From the NCBI RefSeq assembly GCF_000834055.1, contig NZ_JXSQ01000006.1, positions 62,001 to 126,000 of the forward strand: DNA of 64,000 bases. Reading direction: 5' to 3'. The DNA is from Leucobacter komagatae. GTDB lineage: Bacteria > Actinomycetota > Actinomycetes > Actinomycetales > Microbacteriaceae. This document shows positions 9,193 to 18,040 of the stretch, one piece after another; positions within the stretch are counted from its first letter, which is position 1, and every line of letters starts with the position of its first letter. Position numbers and translations under genes: made by a program. Under the pieces are notes generated by a model. That model was not told the DNA's origin, ran no database searches, and worked only from the letters and a program-made list of their open reading frames with translations.

Positions 9193-9936
9193 ATGAGCAC
9201 CACATCCACCACCGGACGCGTCGCCCTCGTTACGGGCGGAAGCGGCGGGATCGGACAGGCTGTCGTTGAGCGTCTCGCTGCGGAGGGCTACTTTGTCGCC
9301 GTGCACTACGCGAGCAACAAAGCACAGGCCGACGCGGTCAGCGCAAAGATCGTCGAGGCTGGCGGCAAGGCCATCGCGGTCGGCGGAGACGTCGCCGACG
9401 AGCACGCCATGGAAACCGCATTCGATGAGGCGGAGGCAGCCTTCGGCGGCATCGATGTTGTCATCAACACCGCTGGCATCATGGCACTGTCACCCATCAC
9501 GACGCTCAATCTGGACACCCTCGACCGCATGCACCGCACCAACATCCGCGGCACCTTCGTCGTCTCCCAGCTCGCGGCGAATCGGGTCCGCCCCGGTGGC
9601 GCCATCATCAACTTCTCGACCTCGGTCACCCGAACGCAAATGCCAACATACGGCGCCTATGCAGCGAGCAAGGGTGCGGTCGAAGCAATGACGATGATCC
9701 TGGCACGCGAGCTGCGCGGTAAAGACATCACCGTCAACGCTGTCGCCCCTGGCCCCACCGCGACATCGCTGTTTCTTGAAGGTAAGGACGAGGCGACCAT
9801 CGAGCATTTGGCAAAGGTTCCACCACTCGAGCGCCTCGGGCAGCCCGACGACATTGCAGAGGCCACCGCTTTCCTCGCGGGCCCGGGGCGCTGGGTCAAC
9901 GGCCAGATCGTGTTCACGAACGGCGGCATGGCCTGA
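9193..9936 (+). CDS. SDR family oxidoreductase
   Basis: A 247-aa classical short-chain dehydrogenase. The cofactor loop TGGSGGIG is at about residues 14-21, the NTAGI element (usually NNAG) is in the middle, and the catalytic Ser with YGAYAASK (Tyr-x3-Lys) is at about residues 150-160; the C-terminus VNGQIVFTNGGMA is typical. It uses NAD(P)(H) on an unidentified alcohol or ketone. The ATG at 9193 is preferred over the upstream in-frame ATG at 9154, because that one lies inside the operator and 9193 has GAGAGGGG before it. It is co-transcribed with the TetR gene 52 bases downstream. Confidence 0.85.
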   Translation: MSTTSTTGRVALVTGGSGGIGQAVVERLAAEGYFVAVHYASNKAQADAVSAKIVEAGGKAIAVGGDVADEHAMETAFDEAEAAFGGIDVVINTAGIMALSPITTLNLDTLDRMHRTNIRGTFVVSQLAANRVRPGGAIINFSTSVTRTQMPTYGAYAASKGAVEAMTMILARELRGKDITVNAVAPGPTATSLFLEGKDEATIEHLAKVPPLERLGQPDDIAEATAFLAGPGRWVNGQIVFTNGGMA

Positions 9937-9988
9937 GACGCAGACGCAGCAACCCACTTCGGCAATTCTGCAAGCGATAGGAGCACCC

Positions 9989-10606
9989 ATGCCAGAGACG
10001 CCCGTCTCTCCCGAAGCCGTCGCCCCGCGCCGCGGGCGCGGGCGGCGCCCCGCCGACGAGGTGCGCGCCGACGTGCTGCGAACCGTGGGCGGCATCCTGC
10101 TGCAGGAGGGCCTCGCCGACCTCACCTTCGAACGCATCGCGCGCGAATCCGGCGTGAGCAAGGCGACCCTCTACAAGTGGTGGCCATCGGTCGGCGTGCT
10201 CGCCCTCGACGGCTACTTCCACGCGGTGGAGGATGCCCTCGCTTTCCCCGATACAGGTGACATCCGCGCCGATCTCACAACTCAGCTGCACCACTTCATC
10301 GAGCTGATGACCACGACACCTGCGGGACGCCTCCTCAGCGAATTGATCGGCCAGTCGCAGATCGACCAGGATCTGGCAACCGAATACAGGCGCCTGTACT
10401 CGTCCGCGCGGCGACAGCTGGCTGCCGCCCGCCTCCGCGCCGCGCAGGATGCGGGACAGATCCGCCCCAACGTCGACGTGCAGGTTATTGTCGACCAGCT
10501 CTGGGGCGCGGTCTACAACCGGCTCCTCGTGCCAGACGAGCCGGTGACCGCAGCGTTTGGCGACGCACTCATCGGGAACCTGTTGGACGGTGTCGCAAGT
10601 TCGTAG
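9989..10606 (+). CDS. TetR/AcrR family transcriptional regulator
   Basis: A 205-aa regulator with an N-terminal HTH at about residues 20-65 (the ILLQEGLADLTFERIARESG helix pair, then SKATLYKWWPS recognition helix) and a C-terminal ligand domain of the TetR_C_11-like type (LLSELIGQSQ, LWGAVYNRLLV). ATG 9989 has AGGAG seven bases upstream. It follows the SDR gene in the same direction and most likely autoregulates the pair through the ATGAACG palindromes at 9135-9170. Confidence 0.88.
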   Translation: MPETPVSPEAVAPRRGRGRRPADEVRADVLRTVGGILLQEGLADLTFERIARESGVSKATLYKWWPSVGVLALDGYFHAVEDALAFPDTGDIRADLTTQLHHFIELMTTTPAGRLLSELIGQSQIDQDLATEYRRLYSSARRQLAAARLRAAQDAGQIRPNVDVQVIVDQLWGAVYNRLLVPDEPVTAAFGDALIGNLLDGVASS

Positions 10607-10839
10607 CATACGTACCCACCTGCGGCCGTTGGCATCGCCCTCGCATGGGCCGCCTTGGCCACTGGGGCGGTTGCTGACCACGCGTGAGTGATCGTGCACG
10701 CAGAGATCAGCCCGAGTGACCGATGCGCCGGCAGGCCCGGGCTTTCCCGGAAAACCGCAGCCCCCCTCGATAGCAAGATCGTGTACCACCCAATTGACAC
10801 ACCTGGTGTACTATCGAGTTGATACAGGAGGTGGTTGGC

Positions 10840-11760
10840 TTGGCAGGAATTGCTGTGGTGCTGTACGGCGTCGTGGCCGTGCTGGTTGTTGGTCTCGCGT
10901 GGGGAACCGCGAAACGCCACGACCCGTTACGGATTGATGCCAGAGCGCAGCTCGCATTCCGGGCGGCACGGCGCCGCTCGCTTGCGGCAATCGCGCTCGC
11001 CCTCGGGCTCCTCGCGATCGGGATCGCCACCGCGCAGCTCGTGCCGCAGTGGCTCGGCGTTGGTGCCGCGCTCGCCCCGGCCCTCGCCTGCATCGGCGGA
11101 CTCACCCTCTACGCGGCGATACCGCCGCTCAGGGACGACGGCGCCGAGACGCGCTACGCGGCCCCGCTGACCCGGCGCACTCCGTGGAACGTGGCCCCCA
11201 GGGCCGCACTCGCGGTGCTCGGCGCGGCGATCGTTCTGCTGATCGCGCTGCTGGTCTTCACGGGGGCGACCTCCTCCCCCGACGAGCTCGGACGCTTCCG
11301 GGCGATCACGTTCACAGCCCCGCTCTCCAGCTCAACCGCGACCCCATATCCCGGCTGGTTCTACGCGGTGCCGCTTCTCATCGGGACCGTCCTCTTGGCC
11401 GTCGCAGTGTGGGCAGCGCTGCGACGTATCGCGACGACGGCGTCCTTCCCTGGAGAGGCGCTCGAAGGGCTCGACGCCATGTGGCGGGCCCGCTCAGCAG
11501 AGATCATCGTCGGCCTCGCGACAGCCGCGGTCTGCCTCCAGCTCGGAGGCGCAGCGCTGTTTGCGGGCACAACGATGGGGGTAGCCCGCCTCCAGCCGGG
11601 CACCGCGGCCAGCTGGCAGGTGCTCGCAACGGGCCTGACACTGCTCGGCATCGTGTCTCTCCTGCTCAGCGTCGTCGCGCTGACGCTTGCCGCACTCCGA
11701 GCGTTCGCTCTCCCCAAGCGCGTTATCCGCTCCGAGTCCCAGGTTGGGAGCCCTGCGTGA
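10840..11760 (+). CDS. Multi-pass membrane protein of unknown function paired with a GntR regulator
   Basis: A 306-aa protein with about seven hydrophobic segments and no recognised catalytic motif. The TTG at 10840 is chosen because AGGAGG lies eight bases before it; an in-frame TTG at 10819 lies upstream of that site. A TTGACA element (10794-10799) and two direct GTGTAC copies (10781, 10806) precede the gene and may be its promoter and regulator sites. Its last codon overlaps the GTG of the following GntR/YtrA-type gene (GTGA), a common pairing of a membrane or ABC-like protein with its repressor. Confidence 0.65.
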   Translation: MAGIAVVLYGVVAVLVVGLAWGTAKRHDPLRIDARAQLAFRAARRRSLAAIALALGLLAIGIATAQLVPQWLGVGAALAPALACIGGLTLYAAIPPLRDDGAETRYAAPLTRRTPWNVAPRAALAVLGAAIVLLIALLVFTGATSSPDELGRFRAITFTAPLSSSTATPYPGWFYAVPLLIGTVLLAVAVWAALRRIATTASFPGEALEGLDAMWRARSAEIIVGLATAAVCLQLGGAALFAGTTMGVARLQPGTAASWQVLATGLTLLGIVSLLLSVVALTLAALRAFALPKRVIRSESQVGSPA

Positions 11761-12125
11761 TCACCATCGACTCCGCCGCCCCGGTGCCGCCGTTCGAGCA
11801 GGTCAGGGAGCAGCTGGCAGACCTCATCCGCGGCGGCGATCTGCCCGGCGGCCACAGGCTGCCCTCGATCCGCCAGCTTGCGGGTGACCTTCGGATCGCG
11901 CCGGGCACAGTCGGGCGCGCCTACGCCGCGCTCGAGGCTGACGGCCTCATCGAGCTCAACCGGGCGAGCGGCACGCGGGTGCGCGAGGGCCAGGTGCTGA
12001 GCGCCGACCTCACCGAGGCCGCTAGCCAGTTCGTCGCAACCGTGCAGGGCCAGAGCGGTGCCACCTTCGAGGCCGTGCTCGGTGCGGTCCGCGCCGCGTG
12101 GGAGCGGTCAGTGGCAACCTCCTAA
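11757..12125 (+). CDS. GntR family regulator, YtrA subfamily
   Basis: A 122-aa protein that is essentially a GntR winged helix (PPFEQVREQLADLIRGG, LPSIRQLAGDLRIAPGTVGRAYAALEADGLIELNRASGTRV) plus a short dimerisation tail, the size of YtrA-type regulators. Such small GntR proteins usually repress an adjacent transporter operon. It begins with GTG at 11757, overlapping the stop of the membrane protein gene, so it is translationally coupled to it. Confidence 0.88.
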   Translation: MITIDSAAPVPPFEQVREQLADLIRGGDLPGGHRLPSIRQLAGDLRIAPGTVGRAYAALEADGLIELNRASGTRVREGQVLSADLTEAASQFVATVQGQSGATFEAVLGAVRAAWERSVATS

Positions 12126-12380
12126 CGGGCGTTGCACTGCTCGTCGTCGCACTGACCTGAATCCACGCCCTCACGTCCCTGCCCCTGAGGTACGAAAAGG
12201 CCAGAAGCATCTCGCCCGAGTCAACCCGCTCCAAGGCGGCCAGCGCACCGCAAATGATGAAGAATTGCGCAGCCTGAATGCCCCGTCCGGTGCGTCAACC
12301 AAGCAGAGCGCAGACGCAACTGATCTACTAAACAGGGCGACGAATGGCGATTACCGACGAACGAAGGCAGTGCGAACACC

Positions 12381-13346
12381 ATGGGCGAGATTCCACGCGA
12401 GCAAGGCATGCTTCACGTTAGCGACGGGCAACGCATCTACTGGGAGGAGTGGGGCTCACCCGAAGGCGTGCCCGCGCTCTACCTGCACGGAGGGCCCGGT
12501 GGCACGCTCGGGGCGAGCGGGTACCGTCGTCGCTTCGATCTGAGTAGGACCCGCGTCATAGGGTTCGAGCAACGTGGCTGTGGGCGATCCACCCCACACG
12601 CGTCGGACCCCGAGACCTCCCTGGAAGCCAACACCACGGCGCATCTCATCGAAGACATAGAAAAACTCCGCGAGGAATTAGGCATCGAGGCCTGGCTCCT
12701 CAACGGCGTCTCATGGGGATCGACCCTTGCCCTGGCGTATGCGCAAGCCCATCCGCACCGCGTGAGCGGCATCGTGCTCTTTGCAGTCACCACGACAAGT
12801 CGGCAAGAAGTAGATTGGATCACCGAGGGCGTCGGCGCGATCTTTCCGGAGGCGTGGGACCGGCTTGCCTCACACGCGGAACAAAGCGGAATCGGATACC
12901 AACGCGGCAAGCAGAGGTTGGTTGAGGCGTACGCCCAACTGTTGGAGTCCCCGGATCCAACAGTCCGCGACGCAGCTTCGCGAGAATAGGCGCTCTGGGA
13001 AGATACCCATGTTTCCATTGACGCGGGAGAGCTCGCGCGTGATCCTCGGTGGGAGAACGCGGCCTACCGGCAGGCCTTTGCGCGGCTCACGACGCACTAT
13101 TGGACTCACGTCGGTTTTCACGGGACGCCGCTGCTTGCCGGCATGGAGAGAATCAGGCACATCCCGGGAACGCTGATCCATGGGCGACGTGATGTTTCTG
13201 GGCCAGCGATCACCGCGTGGAACGTGCACCGTCATTGGCCCGGATCAGTCCTCGTCATCGATGAGGGTGACGGACACGGGGGCATGAGTATGGTTGAACA
13301 CTGGGACCGCGCCAACGCACAACTGGTTTCTACGCTGATTGGCTAA
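12381..13346 (+). pseudogene. Proline-iminopeptidase-like alpha/beta hydrolase, interrupted by an in-frame TAG
   Basis: One continuous frame of 322 codons encodes a proline iminopeptidase-like hydrolase: the HGGPGG oxyanion motif (about residues 36-41), RGCGRS, the nucleophile elbow GVSWGS and the C-terminal catalytic Asp and His regions (LIHGRRDVSGP, DGHGG). A TAG at 12987-12989 splits it after DAASRE; the next residues ALWEDTHVSID continue the family pattern, where a Trp is expected, so TGG to TAG is the simplest event. The broken protein of 202 aa would lack the catalytic Asp and His. It would release N-terminal proline from peptides. Start ATG 12381 is in a weak ribosome-binding context. 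Confidence 0.8.
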
Positions 13347-13437
13347 CGAGCTGTTGATTCATCGCTCTTAGACCCGCCTTCGGGGTTCGAGGGAGTCGAA
13401 ACCTCGCAGATCTGGGTGTTCCCGGTCAGGGCATGCT

Positions 13438-13577
13438 CACGACGCCAAGGGTGACGTGATCTTGGTCGCCCGGTAGGACTCCCCGTCCTTGGCCGCACGC
13501 CACCGGGTCAGTGCTTTGTCGACAGCCGGAAGGGCAGTTGCTCCTGCACGCGCAAAGCTGCGGCACGCAGCAGATCG
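13438..13577 (-). pseudogene. Decayed fragment of the 3' end of the gene at 32167-32847
   Basis: Read on the minus strand this stretch translates to LRAAALRVQEQLPFRLSTKH and, after a one-base frame slip, to KDGESYRATKITSPLAS. The intact gene at 32167-32847 ends in closely matching residues, and the DNA of the two is also clearly alike. One base is missing about half way, and nothing upstream of the fragment belongs to the gene. The rest of 13347-13747 holds nothing I can identify. Confidence 0.7.
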
Positions 13578-13747
13578 ACATGGAATGCGACGCGTAGACG
13601 AGTGCGTTCACCTACGGGGTGAACGCCCATATCAATGACAACGGGAGCATGGACGGGGCCACCGAACACAGCGCCCGTTGGGGCCGTTGCACCGCGTCTC
13701 CTGCTCTTCTGGGCGTTCGCGGCCGTGCTGCCCGTGATGCGCTGCGG

Positions 13748-14389
13748 TTAGGGCGAGTCCGGCTGCGCTGCGACACGGGCGAGCATGTGCGTCATCCTGT
13801 CGTAGAGCGCCGGCAGCGCGGGGGCACTCGGGTCGTTCTCGGTGCGCACCCACTCGTCGAACGCCAATCGCAGTGCATAGGTCGCCATACTCACCGCGAT
13901 GCGCGCCTCGTGGAGCCCACCCTCAAGCTGCATACGTTCGGTGATTGCGTCCGCGAACGCGATGTTGCCCCACTCCTCACTGTGGAGCGATGCGGCGTGG
14001 ATCGCAGGGTTCGCCATGAGTAAACGACGGGCGCGGACGAGCTGTCGTCTCGTCTCGCCGGACGAGTCATCGAGCTTCGCAGCCGCCGCGCGGTATGCCG
14101 CGACGAGCTGGGTCAGGAGCGGCTCGCCCTCCTGCAACGTGTCGAGCAGTGCGCGGCCTGCCTCATCGAATGCGTCCTGCCCACTGACGGCCGCCACTTC
14201 TTTCGACGGGAAATAGCGGAAAAACGTGCGCGTGGAAATGCCAACGGCGGCGGCGATGTCGCCGACCGTTGTGCCTTCAACGCCTCGCTCTTCGAAGAGA
14301 TCGAGGGTCGCGGCCGTGATCGCTTGGTGCAGCTCGACTCGGCGTCGCTCCCGCAAGCTCATCGGGGCGTCCCTGTCCACGTCGCTCAT
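13748..14389 (-). CDS. TetR family regulator
   Basis: A 213-aa regulator with an HTH at about residues 12-58 (TLDLFEERGVEGTTVGDIAA, then GISTRTFFRYFPSKEV) and a C-terminal helical domain. The ATG at 14389 has GAGAGGAG immediately upstream and is preferred over the in-frame ATG at 14509, which lies beyond the operator palindromes. It is divergent from the SDR gene at 14528; the two tandem palindromes between them are its likely binding sites. Confidence 0.88.
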   Translation of the reverse strand: MSDVDRDAPMSLRERRRVELHQAITAATLDLFEERGVEGTTVGDIAAAVGISTRTFFRYFPSKEVAAVSGQDAFDEAGRALLDTLQEGEPLLTQLVAAYRAAAAKLDDSSGETRRQLVRARRLLMANPAIHAASLHSEEWGNIAFADAITERMQLEGGLHEARIAVSMATYALRLAFDEWVRTENDPSAPALPALYDRMTHMLARVAAQPDSP

Positions 14390-14433
14390 CCACTCTCCTC
14401 TCGGTAGCCAGCCTAGCAGCGCCTCGCCGCATT

Positions 14434-14466
14434 GTGACAACATGTCACGTCGTGACATAATGTCAC
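14434..14466. promoter_or_regulatory. Two tandem GTGACA-N3-TGTCAC palindromes
   Basis: Two perfect palindromes of identical architecture, 14434-14448 (spacer ACA) and 14452-14466 (spacer TAA), with centres 18 bases apart, lie in the divergent promoter region between the TetR gene (minus) and the SDR gene (plus). The arrangement suggests two TetR dimers side by side on the DNA. Confidence 0.75.
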
Positions 14467-14527
14467 AGTGTAACCCTTTCCGGGCCATACCTTTTGACGC
14501 ACGCAACACGGATCCAGGAGAACACTT

Positions 14528-15274
14528 ATGCAGCAGCTCACCGACAAGGTCGCCATCATCACCGGTGGCGCAGGCGGCATCGGTCGCGGCCTCACCACTG
14601 CCTTCGTGGCCGCCGGAGCGAAGGTACTCTTCGTCGACGTGGACGACGAAGCCGGCCTGTCACTCGAGCAGGAGCTCGGCGAGAACGCGCGGTTCCTCAA
14701 CATCGACCTCGCCGCTCCAGGGTCAGCCGAGAGCATTCGTGACGCGGCGCTCGCTGCGTTTGGCCGCATCGACACCCTCGTGAACAACGCGAACTCCTCG
14801 ACCCCCGCGCCCCTCCTCGACGTGGACGACGCCAATCTCGACCAGGTCTTCGAGTCGAGCTTCCGCCCGACGCTGAAGCTCATGCAGGCCTGCCACGGCG
14901 CGTTGGCCGAAACCAAGGGGTCGATCATCAACTTCGCCTCGGGTGCGGGCCTCAACGGCGACCCGAACCAGGGGTCGTACGCCGCCGCGAAGGAAGCGAT
15001 TCGCGGTATCACTCGTGTCGCGGCCAACGAGTGGGGGCCGAACGGTATCCGCGTCAATGTCGTGTGCCCGTTCGCGCTAACTGACGGCGTTCGCTGGTGG
15101 AGTGAAACCTACCCAGAGCAAGCTGCGCACACGGTGTCCACTGTGCCGCTCGGCCGCATCGGAGACATCGCGACCGACATCGCCCCCGCAGTCGTGTTCT
15201 TCGCGAGCGACGCGTCGCAATACATCACGGGGCAGACGATCATGCTCGACGGCGGAGGCATCAAGCTGCGCTGA
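14528..15274 (+). CDS. SDR family oxidoreductase
   Basis: A 248-aa classical SDR: TGGAGGIG cofactor loop (about residues 13-20), NNAN in place of NNAG, catalytic YAAAK (Tyr-x3-Lys) and the C-terminal ITGQTIMLDGG. It oxidises or reduces an unknown hydroxyl/ketone. ATG 14528 has CCAGGAGA upstream. It is divergent from the TetR gene and followed 42 bases on by an alpha/beta hydrolase, so the pair probably forms an operon controlled by the GTGACA operators. Confidence 0.88.
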   Translation: MQQLTDKVAIITGGAGGIGRGLTTAFVAAGAKVLFVDVDDEAGLSLEQELGENARFLNIDLAAPGSAESIRDAALAAFGRIDTLVNNANSSTPAPLLDVDDANLDQVFESSFRPTLKLMQACHGALAETKGSIINFASGAGLNGDPNQGSYAAAKEAIRGITRVAANEWGPNGIRVNVVCPFALTDGVRWWSETYPEQAAHTVSTVPLGRIGDIATDIAPAVVFFASDASQYITGQTIMLDGGGIKLR

Positions 15275-15316
15275 CCCCACGCCAACGGCTTCACCCGAAC
15301 GAACCGAGAGTACGCA

Positions 15317-16300
15317 ATGACGAATGACTCAGATACCCCGCCAGCGGCGCCCCTTGCGCCAGGCATGCGCCGACTTGGGAAGGTCCTCCGGGTACTCACC
15401 GGTGACGGCGACCGGGAACTCACACCGGAGCAGATCGAGAAGAATCAGCGCGAGCTGCCGTCTAACTGGCAGACAAACCTCCTCATCGGCACATCTCATC
15501 CAGACGTGCGTTCCCATGATCGGGTGGTGAGCGCCGACGGATACGAGGTGCCCATCCGGATTTACTCCCCGGCTCAGCCGTCGGCCTCACCCCCGTTGAT
15601 CGTGAACTACCACGGTGGCGGGTGGACCGTTGGCGGGCTGCGCACATCAGACTGGTTCGCGAGTCGCGTCGCTCTGCACACGGGCGCCATCGTGGTGTCG
15701 GTGGGGTACCGGCTCGCCCCACGGCACCCGTTCCCCACAGGCCTTGAGGACTGTTACGCCGCGTTTGAGTGGGCGGTGGAGCACGCTGAGGAGCTCGGGG
15801 CAGACCCCGCTCGTGTCGGCGTAATGGGGGAAAGCGCCGGGGGCAACCTTGCGACCGTCGTCGCGATGTTGGCGCGCGAGCGTTCCGGGCCCGCAATTCG
15901 GCATCAGGCGCTCGTCTACCCTGTCGTCGACGGCGCGGCCAACACCAACTCGTACCGCGAGAACGCGGAACAGGTGATCCTCACCGCGGCGGGCATGACG
16001 CGTGCGTTCGACCACTACGTCGGCGAACACGACCGCCTGGATTGGCGAGTGTCCCCGCTGCGCGCGCCCTCGCTAGCGGGGATGCCCTCGACCACCCTCA
16101 TCGTCGCGGGCCACGACGTGCTCCGCGATGAGGGCCTCGCCTACGCAGGCGCCCTCCGCGCAGCGGGCGTCGGTGTCACCGTGCGCGAGTACCCGGCGAT
16201 GCCCCACGGCTTCATCAATTTCCCAAAGTTCGCGCGGGATGCGGCGCCCGCTGTCGCTCTCCTCGCCGAGGGGCTTCGCACTCACCTCACCGCGGAATGA
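15317..16300 (+). CDS. Alpha/beta hydrolase, hormone-sensitive lipase family esterase
   Basis: A 327-aa esterase. The HSL-family oxyanion motif HGGGWTVGG (about residues 94-102), the nucleophile GESAGGN and the late DVLRDEG and MPHGF (catalytic Asp and His) are all present, so the triad is complete. It cleaves carboxylic esters, probably short-chain. It is cotranscribed with the SDR gene 42 bases upstream and overlaps the tail of the convergent CocE-type gene by 14 bases. No signal peptide: cytosolic. Confidence 0.88.
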   Translation: MTNDSDTPPAAPLAPGMRRLGKVLRVLTGDGDRELTPEQIEKNQRELPSNWQTNLLIGTSHPDVRSHDRVVSADGYEVPIRIYSPAQPSASPPLIVNYHGGGWTVGGLRTSDWFASRVALHTGAIVVSVGYRLAPRHPFPTGLEDCYAAFEWAVEHAEELGADPARVGVMGESAGGNLATVVAMLARERSGPAIRHQALVYPVVDGAANTNSYRENAEQVILTAAGMTRAFDHYVGEHDRLDWRVSPLRAPSLAGMPSTTLIVAGHDVLRDEGLAYAGALRAAGVGVTVREYPAMPHGFINFPKFARDAAPAVALLAEGLRTHLTAE

Positions 16301-18040
16301 TGGGAAGGATCACCCTGCTGGGGTGGATCCCGCCCGTCCGGATGCCCTGACGCGCAACCCGCAAGTCCTCATCGGTGTCGACGCCGACGGGGTTGCCGGT
16401 GTTCGGGTTCGGCTCCCACTCGGGGAAACTGCTCGAGGACACACGGATGCCGACCCGATGGCCGCGCCGGAGCAGGCACGATGTCGCCGCGAGATCCAGG
16501 GTGTAGTGGTAGGCGGCGCCCGGCACGAGCGGGCTAACGGGGATGACGTGCCGGGCGCGTACCGCCCCCTCGCAGAGGTTGAGCACGCGACCATCTGGGC
16601 GGATATCAACGAGCATTGCCGTGAAATCCGTGTCCGGTGCGTCCGTTGATGCCCACAGCTCTACTCGGACGGGACCGGTCAGCTCGAGGTCCTGCGTCAG
16701 CGGCTCCGACGTGTAGCGAATGATGTCAGACCGCTCATCAAGCGGACGCTGATCGCGGGGGCCCGCGAGCTCGCCGCCACCGCCGAGCAACCGCCCGCCG
16801 AGCGTCGGGACTGGGTCGCGCGGATCGTAGACGTACTCGTCGATGCCAGGCTGCTGCGGCAATCGCGCATCGAGCAGCCCGCCGTCATGGAAGTACCAGG
16901 GAGTGTATTGGGTACGCGCGAGCGGCCACTCCTGCTCGTCTCGCCAGACGTCCTCCCCCATGACAAACAATCGCACCCTCGGCTGTTCGGCGACGGGTTC
17001 GTCTCTGAGCCACCGCGCGAACCAGTGTGCTCGCAGCTCGGTGATGTCGATCGCCGCTTCGGCGGTGAAATCGACTTCCCCGACGAGCTGTTGCCCCGGG
17101 TGCCAGTGGTCCCATGGCCCGATCACCAGGTGCTGTGCCTGCTGTGCGCGTTCGCTCGGGGCTTCGCGCCGCATGCCCTGATACACGCGCAGCATCGCAC
17201 CCAGGTGGATGTCGTACCAACTTGCGATGTGCAGCGCGGGCAGGTCGATACCGCTGACGTGCGAAGTGGGGTTGATGCGCCGCCACCACGAGTCGTCGCT
17301 CCGCTCGTGACTAAACGCCTCATCCAACCAGGTGTCTCTGCCCTGCCACAGTGGATTGTCCCGGAATGGACGCGTCCGCAGGATCGCGTCCATCACCTCG
17401 CGGGTTTGCGCCTGCGCGTCCCTGAGTCGCTCCACCTCGCCGGCTCGCGCTGCCGTTTGGATCTCTGCGGTCAGGTCGCGCAGCCGATGGAGCAGCGGAT
17501 CCTCAACACCCCAGGTCTCCGCCATCTCTGAGATGACGAGCGCTGTCCATCCGATCCGCAGCGCGAGGCGGAACGTACCGCCAGAATCGAAGGTACCTTC
17601 CCAGTAGTCGCCCGCGCAGGCCTCTGGGGCGATGACCTCGAGATGCGGCGGGTGCGTCTGCGCGGCCAGCCACTGGGTCGATCCGCCATAGGACTGCCCG
17701 AACATACCGACTCTGCCGTTGGACCATGGCTGCGCGGCAGCCCACTCGACGGTGTCGTAGCCGTCGTCAACTTCCGAGTGCACGTAAATCCACTCGCCCT
17801 CGGAGTCGAACCGACCACGGCAGTGCTGGATGACGACGGCGACCCCGCCGCTGCCAGGCGCGCAGGCTGCAGCGACTGCACGGCGAGATCCAGCGCGTAC
17901 GGCGTACGCGACAGGAGGACCGGGACGGCCGCCACACCTCGCGGGCGCCAGACATGCGCGGAGAGCACGACGCCGTCACGCATCGGCACCGGGACGCCGC
18001 TTTCCTCGATCACGTCCGTCGAGATTGCTTCTTGCATCAT
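16287..18040 (-). pseudogene. CocE/NonD family hydrolase, frameshifted
   Basis: The N-terminal part is in one frame (from the ATG at 18040: the family's MRDGVVLSAHVWRP and LLSRTPYA) and the rest in another (from about 17855: CRGRFDSEGEW, the nucleophile motif GQSYGGS, the DUF3327/X-Pro C-terminal beta domain to 16287). One extra base in the GGCGGGG run near 17855 would join them into about 584 aa, the normal family length. CocE/NonD enzymes hydrolyse esters or amides with a Ser-Asp-His triad. The ATG overlaps the stop of the MFS gene (ATGA), so it is the last gene of an operon with that transporter. It may be a true pseudogene or a sequence error. Confidence 0.75.
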
